From: Flaccisagitta enflata
Lineage: Eukaryota > Chaetognatha > Sagittoidea > Aphragmophora
Assembly: GCA_965153355.1 (NCBI GenBank)
Contig: OZ231127.1
Coordinates: 7,936,001-8,000,000 of the forward strand
Reading direction: 5' to 3'
Length of the DNA stretch: 64,000 nt
In this document: piece after piece, positions 1 to 11,882 of the stretch
How positions within the stretch are numbered: position 1 is the first letter of the stretch
How the letters are laid out: each line of letters begins with the position of its first letter
Program-made: the position numbers and the translations under genes
Notes under the pieces: generated by a model
Told to the model about the DNA's origin: nothing
Databases searched by the model: none
What the model saw: the letters and a program-made list of their open reading frames with translations, nothing else

Positions 1-54
1 TCAACTCGACAGAACAATGGACCGACAGACGGATAAGGCCGCGTTTATGCACTA

Positions 55-239
55 ACAAGGCCGGATACACGGCCACCCCAGTCGCGTGGGTGGGAAAGGG
101 CAGCGGAAGAAAAGGTCACTAGGGCTTTCGGGCAGGAGCGGTGAGCTCAAGAAGCTAAAAAACGCCTAAAAAGTAAGGAGGGGACCGACCAACGGACGAA
201 CGGACAAAGCGGCGTGTAGAGTCGCGTAGCACTTGACTA
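55..239 (+). mobile_element. A-type Helentron-like short element A1
   Basis: Starts ACAAGGCCGGATACACGGC, contains GTCGCGTGGGTGGG and GACCGACCAACGGACG, and ends ...TAGAGTCGCGTAGCACTTGACT (palindrome decayed). Bases 1-54 hold the tail of another such element. Confidence 0.6.
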
Positions 240-419
240 AAAATCGGAAAAGAAGTTGTCGTCGAGACGTAAGTGGAAAATGTGATCCAGTATCAAGATT
301 TGTTTACAGAACATGCGGAATGGTGGAAAAGTGAAAAGCTTAAAATGATGAGAAGATGGGAGAGAAGGAAGAAAGGGAGAAATGGAGAAGAGGAAGCTCT
401 CCTGGATGAGAAAGGATAA

Positions 420-655
<236 letters not shown>

Positions 656-930
656 CTGACGAATGACAATGGATGACAAGAGACATGCGAAATTGTATGC
701 GTAGTGTAATGGATTCTGGCAAGAGGAACAATGCGCGCCCCGAATGAGACAGAGAATGAGAAAGGAGGTCGGCGGGCGGTAAGTACAGAAGAGAGGAGAA
801 AGAAAAAAAGATAAGGAAAGAAGAATAAGAATAGAGATGAACGTCTAGATTCTGGAGGAAGAGGGAAATAGATGGAAGAGAGGAGGAGGAAAGAAGTTTA
901 GGAAGGAACGGAAGACGAGGGAAAGTATGC

Positions 931-1074
<144 letters not shown>

Positions 1075-1373
1075 GCGTTAACCGCCGGTACGTCGTACAT
1101 CGCGCCGATGGAACCGCCGATGGAACCGCCGGTTCATGATGCCGATGGAAGCGCATTGTTACCTATCAAAACCGAAACAACCTTAATTTCTATACATTGT
1201 AACCGCACATGCCGAAAGAATAAGACGCGATTTTTCAAATTTTGAAGAGAAATATGCTGGTTGTACAAGAAATTGATTTTGGTAAAAGAAAGTTTCTTTT
1301 CAGAACATGGTTTTTAGAACATGGTCATGGTCATCATTCATACTCAGGTTTTTTGAAGCGATGTTTCTCTCTT

Positions 1374-1553
1374 CACGCATGCACTCGGGCACGCACGCAC
1401 TCGGGCACGCATGCACTCGGGCACGCACGCACTCGGGCACGCACGCACTCGGGCATGCACGCAAGCACTCGGGCACGCACGCACGCACTCGGGCATGTAC
1501 GCACGCACTCGGGCTCGCACGCACGCACTCGAGCACACACGCACGCACTTTGC
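1374..1553 (+). repeat. Minisatellite, GCACGCACTCGG unit
   Basis: About 12-16-bp units GCACGCACTCGG with variants. Open frames over it encode only His/Thr/Arg repeats and are not considered genes. Confidence 0.8.
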
Positions 1554-1732
1554 GACTCGTCTTTGTTGCGCGCGCGTGTCTCATGCGCTACATTTACGAC
1601 TCATTCGCTAGAAAGTGTTTCGCGTCTCTTAATGCATGTAATGTCGCCTTTTATGACCCATATTAGACACGCCCAAAGAATCGAGTTTCGAGTTCATCTC
1701 CTTTTACAATTGGCTTGAATATGATTGACTTC

Positions 1733-2041
1733 GGGGGCGTTTCTAGTCACAGACGATCGCGTTTTGAACCTGCCACTCGGTCGCTCGCTACGTTCGTTCG
1801 CTCACACCGCTCACTCGCTCGGCAGCGCTTTGATTTGCTACGCTCGCTTCGCTCGCTTCGCTCGTTCGCTTCGCTCGTTCGCTTCGCTCGTTCGCTTCGC
1901 TCGCTCGCTTCGTGCACGGGCTCGCTCACTCACTTTGCTCACTCTCTCGTGGGACAGTTGAAAATCTTGAATATGTGTTCACGCTGTTATCGCGTTCCAC
2001 GGGAACAAACGCGTTTTTCATCTTCACTAGAAACACACCCT
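1733..2041 (+). mobile_element. N-type inverted-repeat element N1
   Basis: Left end GGGGGCGTTTCTAGTC and right end CACTAGAAACACACCCT are inverted copies; GATTGACTTCG flanks both sides (possible target duplication or tandem unit). Contains a (GCTTCGCTCGTTC)n stretch at 1835-1920. The right part GTGTTCACGCTG...GCG is the unit amplified at 45.2-46.1 kb. Confidence 0.55.
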
Positions 2042-2396
2042 AAGATTGACTTCGTGCGTGTTTCCAGTGATGACAATAACAACGATCTTTCCCGTTATGG
2101 CAATCGCGTCTCACAGCGTAAACACATTAATTCATTTTAACGGATCTATAAGGAAGGGAGTTAGTGAGTCTGTGAATGGAGGAAGTGAGCAAAGTGAGCG
2201 GGGCGAGCAAACGAGCATAGTGATCAAACAGACGTAGTAAGCAACCTACAGGCTCCTTATAAACATTGTCGCCACGTGTAGGCACTTCATGAAAGATAAA
2301 CCAAATGGGTAGTTTGTTGTCATAGTGGCGCGTTTCAATATGGAGTCTCCAGGAAAAGATGAGGGGAAATTGACGACCAGCACATTTGAGTTACTA
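2042..2396. other. N-related tail and unassigned sequence
   Basis: 2050-2130 is a diverged inverse copy of the N end (GCGTGTTTCCAGTGATG...AATCGCGTCTCACAGCGTAAAC). A purine-rich AGTGAG stretch follows; nothing else recognised. Confidence 0.4.
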
Positions 2397-2987
2397 CCAT
2401 CTTGGCCATAAATATACGGACAGTAGATGTATATGTTGATTTATTGATTAGAAGTGAGCAGTAAACATATCAAAATGCATCTGATATCAAGTAAAACCAT
2501 GTTGGGCATCCACCGCCGCCTGCATAAACTTTGGCATCGACTCGTAGAGAGACTGGAGGTACTCTGGAGTGATGTTGTTACAATCCTTTTATGCGATTCA
2601 TTTCAGCCTTGCTTTGGGTGTTGTTTTCTTGCGTTTCTGCAGGTTCTCTGTTCGAATCTTTGAGTTCGCAATTGGATTGATAGCCTAATTGATCTGGGCT
2701 AACCCTAGATGAGCTTAACTCATCGATCTTACAGTACTCTTAGCGCAGTGCGCCAGTGCACCATCTTCCATGAACTTAAAAAAACATTTTCCCACCACAC
2801 TTGCAAAAAGCGAATGTTTTCTTCATTTGGATCTCATTTCTAAACGAATAAAGATACAGGAACCAGCTTGGCCCCATTTGATAGATTTTTTGAAGATGAA
2901 AATTAAAAAAAAAAATCATCTCACTGCGATTAAAATTGAGCGAGTTATGACACTTTAAAGCTGTCCGTATATTTATGGCCAAGATGG
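2397..2987. mobile_element. Tc1/mariner-derived element F1
   Basis: TIRs CCATCTTGGCCATAAATATA... and its complement at the right end, extending about 28 bp, flanked by TA on both sides (2395-2396, 2988-2989). Carries a Tc1 transposase C-terminal remnant. Confidence 0.8.
2486..2671 (-). pseudogene. Tc1-like transposase C-terminal remnant (in F1)
   Basis: Minus-strand translation gives NSKIRTENLQKRKKTTPKAR, two stops, then CNNITPEYLQSLYESMPKF and a short AVDAQ tail before a stop. The motif N-x-I-(T/S)-P-E-Y-x-x-x-L-x-x-S-M-P is typical of the C-terminus of Tc1 transposases, which ends shortly afterwards as here. The DDE catalytic core is missing. It lies inside a TA-flanked inverted-repeat element (F1), so F1 is a deletion derivative of a Tc1/mariner transposon. 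Confidence 0.6.
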
Positions 2988-3076
2988 TAATCACTAGCTA
3001 CTAAGTATACAAATATGCGGATGTTGTTAGTATGATGATTGTTCCAAAAATTTTAAATTTACTCAAATTCAGTTTA

Positions 3077-3438
3077 CCATCTTGGTCTTACATAAAGTTA
3101 ATTCTTATATTGATAAAGGATAGTTGTGAGAGGTCCGGATTAAGCACCATAGAGAGTTCCCAAGACTCTCATCCTTTGTTTTTTTTTTTGTGTATTTTTC
3201 TAATAAAGCAATGTTGTCACAAGTCATTTATGGACTCCTCATAAAAGTCATCAACTTTGAAAGGATTGTGTGCAAAAACTTATTAAGCTACCGAGCCTAG
3301 ATAGATCGCATTTGAAAAAAAAACATTTGAGTCTAAGAAAAGAACAATATGGTTGCTGTACTTTTATGCCCTGAAAAGTGATGTTTGTCCAAAGTGGATG
3401 CCTTTTTTTAGCGGTCAATTCAATTATGACCAAGATGG
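3077..3438. mobile_element. MITE F2 with CCATCTTGG ends
   Basis: Ends CCATCTTGGTC / GACCAAGATGG with TA on both sides (3075-3076, 3439-3440). Same terminal motif as F1 only 90 bp away, but a different, shorter interior. Confidence 0.75.
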
Positions 3439-4555
3439 TATAATTGATCTCAAATCAAAAAGGTGATCCTTGGCGATAATTGCTCGATCGCGTTAAAGTC
3501 AATTTGATTTTATCTTATAAAAAAAACTTAGATGCAAAAAAACTTAGATGCAAAAGTGGGGGCGAAATGCGAATGAATATTTCACTTTGGTGCCAATAAA
3601 GACGAAATCTTGACGGAAAGCCAAAAAAGGACCAAAATGAAAACTTTCAATTGCACTAAAAAGAGGAGCAAACATCAAAATTTTTGGCGATTTTCTGCCT
3701 ACCGCACATTTGAGGCTTCCAAACATCATCAGCCAAAATAAAAGACAAAAGAGAGGAAACAATCCTCATTAAAAGTTCAAATTGTTTGTTTAAAAATGTT
3801 TGTTTCGAGAAGGAGAGGCTTTCAACTTAATTACTACCTGTATCCATCGACTTCCTCACTTAATTTTCTGAGCCATCTTTTTGATCAGCTCGTTTGTGTT
3901 TCTGTCAGTCAGTCGGTCTGTCCACGTCCGTCGATAAAACTGCCTTTCCTTTCATGGAGTTTTTTTTCGTCGCTGCCCTTGGTCAGTAACTCCAATTGCC
4001 TTTGCATCATTGCCCCTGCCCAGTGCCCACTCGCCCGTAATTGTGGGCCTTGTATTTGAACATCAAATGAGGTATGAAAATGTGAAAATATGTTCAAAAT
4101 AATTCAAAACTTGAAAACGTTGAACCAGATATAAGATATTGTCTACTAGTCTGAAGACATAGAAAAATTTCTTTCGCAAACTGCAATTTTTTTTGTCTCG
4201 AGTGTCGCAGAAAAATCAAAGAATTTTCCTCTTCTTCCTCTCATTTTCAGAGAAGAAATATTGTCTGTGTTTGTTTTGCATTCCGCAGAGGAAAAAAAAA
4301 GAGAACAACGCAGAGACAAAAATGAGATTTGACATTTCTATTCTGCCATTAAACGGAGAAACTTTGACATTTCCTTCTTATCATTTTCTTTGTTTATTTT
4401 CATATTTTCCACTTGTCGTTATTGTTGTTTTGTTTGTATCATTTTCTTCATTCTTTTTGCTTGTTGATTTTTCCGTGTTTCATATTTCTATTCCTTTTGC
4501 CAATTGTTGTTTTGTCTCTATCATTGTCTGAACGTCTAATCTTCTTCTTTTTGCG
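3439..4555. other. Mostly unassigned; possible decayed A element
   Basis: A duplicated AAAAACTTAGATGCAAA occurs at 3523-3556. At 3890-4050, GTCAGTCAGTCGGTCTGTCC...GCCCCTGCCC...GGGCCTTGT looks like a decayed A element. 4170-4550 is T-rich without recognisable coding signal. Confidence 0.35.
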
Positions 4556-4627
4556 TGACCATTCGACCGGCGGACCGACCGACCGACGGACAGAGCTAGT
4601 TATGGAGTCTCGTGCACGCGACTAGAA
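4556..4627 (+). mobile_element. A-type element 3' end (A2)
   Basis: GACCGACCGACGGACAGAGC followed by GGAGTCTCGTGCACGCGACT, a palindrome with one mismatch. No ACAAGG end found. Confidence 0.5.
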
Positions 4628-4770
4628 ACTGAACAAGGTCATTAGACCTAAGTTGCGTACAGAAAAACAGTTTTTTTTTTCAAAAAGACTGAGACATTCA
4701 AAATGGTTGTTTACACCTCCAAGTTTCTTTCCTACCATTTAGAGACTTTAAAACGCCTTTGAAACGACTT

Positions 4771-5084
4771 TGGGATGGACGGACGGACGGACGGATGGAC
4801 GAACGGACGGACGGACGGACGGACGGACGGACGGACGGACGGACGGACAGACAGACAGACATACAGACAGACGGACGGTCGGACGTACGGACGGATGGAC
4901 GGCCGGACGGACGGACGGACGGACGGACGGACGGACGGACTGACGGACGGAAGGACGGACGGACGGACGGACGGACGGACGGACGGACGGACGGACGGAC
5001 GGACGGACGGACGGACGGACGGACGGACGGATGGACGGATGGACGGACCGAAAAGTGGCGTATAGAGTCGCGTAGCACGCGACT
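4771..5084 (+). mobile_element. A-type element with 270-bp (GGAC)n core (A3)
   Basis: GGAC/GGAT/GACA tetranucleotide array 4773-5047, then TAGAGTCGCGTAGCACGCGACT at the right edge. The array is greatly expanded compared with sister copies. The left end is not identified. Confidence 0.65.
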
Positions 5085-5119
5085 AAAAATAACAATATCA
5101 ATCTTGAAAGTAAAAAGCA

Positions 5120-6041
5120 ACAAGGTCAACAAACCTTAGTCGCGTGGTAATAAGGGTAATGAATGTAATAAAGGTAATAAAGGTAATACTACCCGAATTA
5201 AAAAAAACGCAAGTTTTTCTACAGCTTATTTTTGGGCCTTTGGCTCACTTAACACACAATTTATCGGTGACCAAATTGAAGCTTTTTTCGAGGGCTTTCT
5301 TTTGAGCGCAATCCCACATCTGTAGCTTGATTCATTTAGAAGTTATACTCAAAAGAAGGTGCAGGGGTCCAAAATCTAAAGCGCAGTCTGAGGGAAAAAA
5401 AGATTATTTTGGGGTGAAGGTGATGAAGTAATTGCACCGCCAAAAGGAATCAGGCATTATTTTACCCATGCTGTCTGCTTTCATATTTCTTATATTTGGG
5501 TTCCTCAATGTCTGTGATGAAAAATGAAACACGGAATGTTATTGATTACAATAAAACCTCCAAAATCATCACGGACTCTTAACTGAAAATCAAAAGCAAA
5601 AATTCTTAAAATAAATGTCACTTTTGCATGGTGAATTCTCCGCATCAGCATAATTCTGAAGGGTAAAAGTCTTGGATATGATGCATGGAAGCTCAAATAA
5701 ACCAAACCAGCTCGCAAAATGCTTCTCAAAGGGAAAAAGTAGCCTTATTCAATCACTTCTATGAAAAACTTGTGTTTTTTTTAATTCGGGTAGTAAGGGT
5801 AATTAAGATAACTTTTCTGATTTATATCATACGAATTGCTAAAGTACCTTTATTCACCCAGAAATTACCTTAAAATTACCTATAATCACCTAAAATCACC
5901 TATAATTATCTTAAATAACCTTTATTAACCTTTAAAATGACTATAAAGCCTATATTTCAAAAATGTGACGGACGGACGGACGGACCGACAGACCGACAGA
6001 CCGACCGACAAAGCGGCTTCTAGAATCGCGTTCACGCGACT
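5120..6041 (+). mobile_element. D-type Helentron-like element D1, split by MITE E1
   Basis: ACAAGGTCAACAAACCTTAGTCGCGTGG start, (GGTAATAAA)n and (ACCTATAATT)n units, (GGAC)n, then TCTAGAATCGCGTTCACGCGACT. MITE E1 (5189-5793) interrupts it; without E1 about 315 bp remain. Sister copy D2 at 57638-58144 is uninterrupted. Confidence 0.75.
5189..5793. mobile_element. MITE E1
   Basis: 31-bp TIRs starting CTACCCGAATTAAAAAAAAC, with TA duplication at 5187-5188 and 5794-5795, inserted in D1. The interior closely resembles E2 at 13003-13604 along its whole length. No transposase motif found. Confidence 0.85.
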
Positions 6042-6335
6042 AATGATAATATTCTTTCGTGTATTTCCCACATGGAAGATCGAAAAGGGTGATAAAGGAT
6101 CCGGGTTTGCATCAGTTCTTGGCTCGAGTATTAGATTTTTTCTGACCTATTTTTTGTTCCAATTTCTTTGTCAAATTCGCGTTTAGGTCCTTTTTTTTAA
6201 ACTTGGGAGGTTTCGTTTATCAATGCCACAACAATAGAGAAAGGCTTTGAGAAAAACTGTGGTGGATCAATTGTTGGAGGTAGTTGACTTTTGCTTTACT
6301 TCCACGAGCAAATAAAGGGCAAAAACATTGCCCTA

Positions 6336-6908
6336 ACTCCCCTTCCATAATTAGGCGAACTGGGATGAAAAGGCGCTGTTAAATATGTGTATTATCAACT
6401 CAAACAAATTAAAACATTAACATTGGTAAATTTCATCAACATAATGCAAAAAATGACTCAAAAATATAAACGGCTATCTCTTTATGAGCTGAATTAGGCA
6501 TGATCCATGATGGCCATGATCTCAATATGTCACCTTCTTTTCCTGAGCTTTTGTCAGTTTATGCGGCTTCCCCTGCCCCTCCTCCTGTGCCACTGTCTCT
6601 TCTGCATCAACTGACCTCATTACACGATATATGGCGGATTTTTTGCATCCCATCTTCTCAAAATGCTGGAAAGTATACATCTCCCCCTTTGAAACATTTT
6701 TCCCGTAGAAATTGGCAATGATTTGACACCCCATTTCCGGTAAAAGACCCTCCATCTCCCGTTACGTGCAGGAAAGTCCCCTAAATCACCATACCACATC
6801 AAAATACTATGTCTTAGCTATCTCTGTGTCAAATTTCTTCACTCTGTGTGCATTTTTACTATCCATTTGGATCCTTTTTTTCAGTTCGCTTAATTATGGA
6901 AGGGGTGT
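6336..6908. mobile_element. Tc1/mariner-derived element U
   Basis: TIRs ACTCCCCTTCCATAATTA... left and ACACCCCTTCCATAATTA... (complement) right, about 27 bp, with TA on both sides (6334-6335, 6909-6910). Contains the HTH transposase remnant. 6042-6335 before it shows nothing recognisable. Confidence 0.75.
6522..6755 (-). pseudogene. Transposase helix-turn-helix remnant (in U)
   Basis: A 77-codon frame contains a helix-turn-helix-like stretch (FQHFEKMGCKKSAIYRVMRS) followed by GQGKPHKLTKAQEKKV. This matches the order HTH, linker, G-x-G-(R/K)-P-x-K-L-(T/S) at the N-terminus of Tc1/mariner transposases. The catalytic region is absent. It lies inside U (6336-6908), with TA duplications and matching inverted ends, so it is the DNA-binding remnant of an internally deleted transposon. 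Confidence 0.5.
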
Positions 6909-6924
6909 TAGAAAGAATGATACT

Positions 6925-7520
6925 GGTGGGCAGGGGCAGGTTAGAGAGTGCAGTGGGGAGGAGGACAGCGCAGTCATGTGCTGATGGGCAGGGGTCGGTT
7001 AGAGAGTGCAATGGGGAGGAGGACAGCGCAGTCATGTGCTGGTGGGCAGGGGCAGGTTAGAGAGTGCAATGAGGAGGAGGACAGAGCAGTCATGTACTGT
7101 TGGGCAGGGGCCGGTTAGAGAGTGCATTGGGGAGGAGGACAGCGCAGTCATGTGCTGGTGGGAAGAGGCCGGTTAGAGAGTGCAGTGGGGAGGAGGACAG
7201 CGCAGTCATGTGCTGGTGGGCAGGGGCAGGTTAGGTGTAATGGGGAGGAGGACAGCGCAGTCATGTGCTGGTGGGCAGAGGCAGGTTAAAGAGTGCATTG
7301 GGGAGGAGGACAGCGCAGTCATGTGCTGTTGGGCAGGGGCCGGTTAGAGAGTGCATTGGGGAGGAGGACAGCGCAGTCATGTGCTGTTGGGCAGGGGCCG
7401 GTTAGAGAGTGCTATGGAGAGGAGGACAGCGCAGTCATGTGCTGTTGGGCAGGGGCCGGTTAGAGAGTGCATTGGAGAGGAGGACAGCGCAGTCATGTGC
7501 TGGTGACCGTGTCCGCGACT
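6925..7520 (+). repeat. 58-bp minisatellite grown from an A-type core (A4)
   Basis: About ten copies of a 58-bp unit (GTGGGCAGGGGCAGGTTAGA...GTCATGTGCTG), one shortened near 7230. The unit contains GTGGGCAGGGGC, the conserved inner motif of A elements. The array ends in CGTGTCCGCGACTAGAAA, an A-type terminus. Confidence 0.8.
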
Positions 7521-7745
7521 AGAAACAGATCGTGTTGAATTTGCAATTAGATTGACAGCAACTGCACGGCGAAATTGATACAGATGATGCGTGAAAATAA
7601 AGAGAGAAATAATCTGGTCTACGTCCTTTGGACATTGAATTCAGTCTAAAGCTGACATATCGATTTTTTTCTCTTTTTTTTTTCGTTTTTCTTTCTCTTT
7701 TATCCGAACACAGATTTTTTCGTTTTAGTCTCTTTTTTAGAGCAA

Positions 7746-7746
7746 G

Positions 7747-7838
<92 letters not shown>
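7746..7838 (+). repeat. (GA)n microsatellite
   Basis: About 45 GA units. 7521-7745 before it is unassigned. Confidence 0.95.
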
Positions 7839-7841
<3 letters not shown>

Positions 7842-7972
7842 GAGCTGAGTGTCGCGAAACAAAGAGAGAGGAAAAAGCCCTCAAAGTTTAGATGAAGCTT
7901 TGAAATTATTTCATTAATCATGGAAGAAAATGGAAAACGGAAAAGAAAGGAAAACAGGGAAATGAAAACTCA

Positions 7973-8300
<328 letters not shown>

Positions 8301-8496
8301 ACAAGGCCGGATACACGGCTACCGAAGTCGCGTGCGGGTGGGCAGGGGCCATATTTGAGGTCACCAGACCATTTAGGCAGGAGCAGTGAGGTCAAAGAAA
8401 TAAAATCATAAAAAAAGTAAAGTGTGACGGACCAACCGACCAACCGACAGACCGACCGACGGACAAAGCGGGTTGTAGAGTCGCGTGCACGCGACT
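8301..8496 (+). mobile_element. A-type element A5, complete reference copy
   Basis: Starts ACAAGGCCGGATACACGGCT, then AGTCGCGTGC (the subterminal repeat), GGGTGGGCAGGGGC, (GACC)n, and ends with the perfect palindrome AGTCGCGTGCACGCGACT (8479-8496). The inner AGTCGCGTGC is an inverted match to the terminal half-palindrome, the layout of non-autonomous Helentrons. Confidence 0.75.
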
Positions 8497-9011
8497 AAAA
8501 AGAGAGACAGAGACGGAGGTAAAGACAGACGCAAAGACAAAATGAAGCAGAGAGACAGAGATTAAAAGAAACAGGCGACAAATTCAGCTGCAGTTTTCTG
8601 CATTTGCATTCGAGTCAACTCTCAGAAGATCTCTCTGAAGACTGGTTGACATTTTAAAGAGGATTCTGTTTGATAAATGAATGTCAAATCTATTAACGCG
8701 CGCATCGTTCGAATCGTCATTCTGAATGTCATCTTCATCTTCATCGTCATCGTTATCTTCATCGTCAAAATGTACACCTGCCTACATCAAGGGTACATAT
8801 TGTAAGCGCATCTTTTGACATGACCACCATTGCCTTGTGTTCTTTTACGAGCGCATCTAGACAGTTGTTGCTATGGAAGATGAAAGGTGATCCCTCAGCT
8901 CAATGGACCCTTGGTGGGGGTCATATGCCCATAGTTTAGTGCCATTGGGCACCTTGCTACAGCTTAAGACTGTAATAGTTGAAAACAACATCAAGTTTTT
9001 TTAAAAGAAAA
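8497..9011. other. Unassigned sequence
   Basis: GACAGAGA-rich start; a (TCATCT)-rich patch at 8720-8765; otherwise no recognised feature. Confidence 0.3.
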
Positions 9012-9172
9012 ACAAGCCCAGGCGGGCAACTAGATGCGTCATCTGCGTGATATTAGAAGAGGCGTAACAGACGGACGGACAGACGGATGGACGGACGGAA
9101 GGACCGACGGACAGACGGACAGACGGACGGACGGACGGACAGACCCTCTTTTAGAGATGCAATGACGCATCT
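9012..9172 (+). mobile_element. R-type element R1
   Basis: ACAAGCCCAGGCGGGCAAC start, (GGAC)n core, ends AGAGATGCAATGACGCATCT. Abuts S1 with one or two bases between. Confidence 0.6.
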
Positions 9173-9173
9173 A

Positions 9174-9292
9174 ACAAGGCCAAGTAGGCCAATAAGGTGT
9201 GACGTGTGGATCGTCGAACAAATGCGTTACCCGATCGACCAACCAACGGACACAGTCAGTTACAGAGGTTATAGAGGTGCTTTGTCGCGCCT
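9174..9292 (+). mobile_element. S-type element S1
   Basis: ACAAGGCCAAGTAGGCCAAT start, CGACCAACCAACGGACACAG, ends TTTGTCGCGCCT; matches S3 at 37021. Confidence 0.6.
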
Positions 9293-10330
9293 AAAAAGAA
9301 GATCACCAGGTGCAAATATCTCGTAATTCAATTTAGATAGTAGATAGCAGGATTCGCACATTGTTTTTCGAGAGGAACGAACATATCGTCCCTTTGAATT
9401 TCGGTTTAGTACAATTTGTAGTAAAGTACAAGTTTCACCTTGTTCCTCGCGTTTATCGTGGGAAGGAAAATATTTCATTCGGAATTGACATAACGATAGG
9501 TATATACCATGACATGACATTGCATGACATGACGATAGGTAAGAAAAGTGGAACAATATCCCACACTATACCCAAAATGAAATAAATGGAAGTGGGTCTT
9601 GTGAACTTTCACTGACTGGTTAATACGCGCACCACTCCTAGTTTTTCATAAAACAGAATCCGAAAAACATTCCTTCTCAATCTAACCCAAAAGCAAACTG
9701 CTCACTAAAGTAGTTGGGGCGATGATTGTTACTTTCTTAACCAAAATACAACATGGTCATGTCCATGACCATGACGTGACATGACATAACGGTAGGTATA
9801 GACCAGGATATGACATGACATGACATGATATGACATGACGGTAATTATAGACCAACGTGATCGTATCCGGTTGCTTTTTGAAGGCTCGTTACCAGATTAA
9901 ACCAGAAGGCGCTTGACATGGAAACCGTCTCCAACTAAAAGCGCTGCGATGACAGCTCTGCACAAAAAAACCAGTCTCGAGAAAAAGAAGAAGAAAATGG
10001 AAAGATACAAATGATAATATTTCCGTTCTATCATTCTTGTTTTCGTTGGTCCCGGGAACCTTTTTTTTGTCAGGAAGAAATTGTATTTGGTTGTACGATT
10101 TTTTGTGTAATAAAAAAAACTTCCGTTTTCGTAAGCGTGTGTGCCTTTCCTCTTTTTTTTTCTTTGAATAACCTTTGCATGCTTTTTGAATTGATACTGA
10201 TATTATGGTCTCGGCTTTTTATGTAGTTATTCTTTTTTTATTTCTTTTTTAGCAAGTCTTTCCGTTTTTTTAGTCTTTCTCCTCTCTCTTTCTCTCTCTC
10301 GTTCCCGCGTTCTTTTTATTTTTCTTTGTT
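9293..10330. other. Unassigned; scattered (ATGAC)n repeats
   Basis: Short runs of ATGAC units at 9508-9537 and 9750-9845, each next to ATAGGTATA-like sequence. No coding signal found in 9600-9740 or 9850-10330. Confidence 0.4.
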
Positions 10331-10419
10331 TCTTTGGTTCTTTTTTTAAAGGTATGTATATATTCATTGAGCAACACGATGAAGTCATTCAATTCAAATT
10401 CAAATTCTATTCAAAAGAG

Positions 10420-10527
<108 letters not shown>

Positions 10528-10589
10528 TTTACGACGACCAGGAAAAACTCGGCATTAAGCGGCGCTTATCGCTTCAACGCGACACGACA

Positions 10590-10649
10590 GTCGAGAGAGA
10601 CAGAGACAGAGACAAAGAATCAGAGAGAGAGACAGAGACAGAGACAAAG

Positions 10650-10741
<92 letters not shown>

Positions 10742-10898
10742 AGAGAGAGATTGAGATTATACAGGAACGCCGATGTTGATGATGACGATGACGACGATGA
10801 CGTCGACGATGACACCAACAAGAATGACAACGACGACGACGAAGACATTGACAACGACTTAGACGACACCAATGATGACATTTTCGGTAAAATGGGAG

Positions 10899-10971
<73 letters not shown>

Positions 10972-10976
10972 GTCCT
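10590..10976 (+). repeat. Compound (GA)n, (GAT/GAC)n, (GA)n block
   Basis: A duplicated GAGACAGAGACAGAGACAAAGAAT, (GA)n 10651-10750, a degenerate GATGAC/GACGAC stretch 10772-10875, (GA)n 10902-10965. 10977-11240 is unassigned. Confidence 0.85.
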
Positions 10977-11240
10977 AAAAAAACAAAGAAGTGGGTGGGA
11001 CAAAATAAGCCAACCGCACGAATTAAAGACGTCCAGTTCATTTAGTTGTAATTCATGTCTTAATAATAATATCAATGTTGATAACAAACTCTATAGTACC
11101 TAATCATTTCAGTTCTTTGTATAACTAACTGCTGCACAGGTTTCGCCATTAGCCTTGGCCGACCACTAAGGTAGTAACCTCTGGCGGCAAGTATGGTTCA
11201 AAAATCGCAAAATAAAGAAGCAACAATGCAGAAGAATTTC

Positions 11241-11456
11241 AGTCCCGTGCACGCGACTCTACACCCCGCTTTGTCCGTCCGTCCATCCGTTGGTCGGTCT
11301 GTCGGTCCGTCAGTCCGACACACTTTTACTTTTTTTATCGGTTTTATTACTTCAAGTCATTTTACCTTATTTAAGAGTATCTCAGGTCATTCTAAGTCAT
11401 CCAAAGTCATTCTAAGTCTTTATGTAAGTCTCGCACGCGACTTATAGGCGTGGGCC
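11241..11456 (-). mobile_element. Short B-type element B1
   Basis: AGTCCCGTGCACGCGACT at the left, (GTCC)n, AAGTCATTCT units, then CTCGCACGCGACTTATAGGCGTGGGCC, the B-type end in reverse. Q1 starts two bases later, so the end was probably cut by that insertion. Confidence 0.6.
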
Positions 11457-11458
11457 TA

Positions 11459-11882
11459 CACGCTTTTCATTTTATAGGAACATGGATTTTTAAAGTCAGC
11501 CTCAGCGTTCTTATTTTCAGCTCTTTTTTGAGGCTCAAGCGTTCTTAATATGTTCTTATTTTTGAATTAGATAATCTCTTTGATTATATATCTATAATAA
11601 TATAAAAGTTTGTTTTTTAAGCAATTGTAAAAAATCAACATTTTCATTAAATAAAAAGAAATATAAGATTGATATTCAATAAATAATGAATTATCATTTT
11701 AGAAAGCATTATCAAAATATCCATCATTCAGGGTTTTTCATCTAATTTTACTAATTTCAAAAAAAATTTATATTCTTATCTTCAAATCTGAGGCTCAGCA
11801 TGTTCTTAAGATGTTCTTATTTTTTGGCCAAATCTGAGGCTGATGTTCTTATAAACAGTGTTCTTATAAAAAGAATAGCGTG
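11459..11882. mobile_element. MITE Q1
   Basis: TIRs CACGCTTTTCATTTTATA / complement of CACGCTATTCTTTTTATA with TA on both sides (11457-11458, 11883-11884). Interior has several inverted TGAGGCT...GTTCTTA motifs shared with Q2 and Q3. 11883-12250 beyond is A/T-rich with a tandem TAACTCTATAAGCTCATAA. Confidence 0.65.

Noticed and set aside
4698-5139. RPSVRPSVRPS and DGRTDGRT repeat frames
   Set aside because: Translations of the (GGAC)n core of an A-type element; same at 47.2-47.5 and 62 kb.
6925-7520. CRISPR-like array of 58-bp units
   Set aside because: No alternation of conserved repeat and unique spacer; it is a plain minisatellite in eukaryotic DNA.
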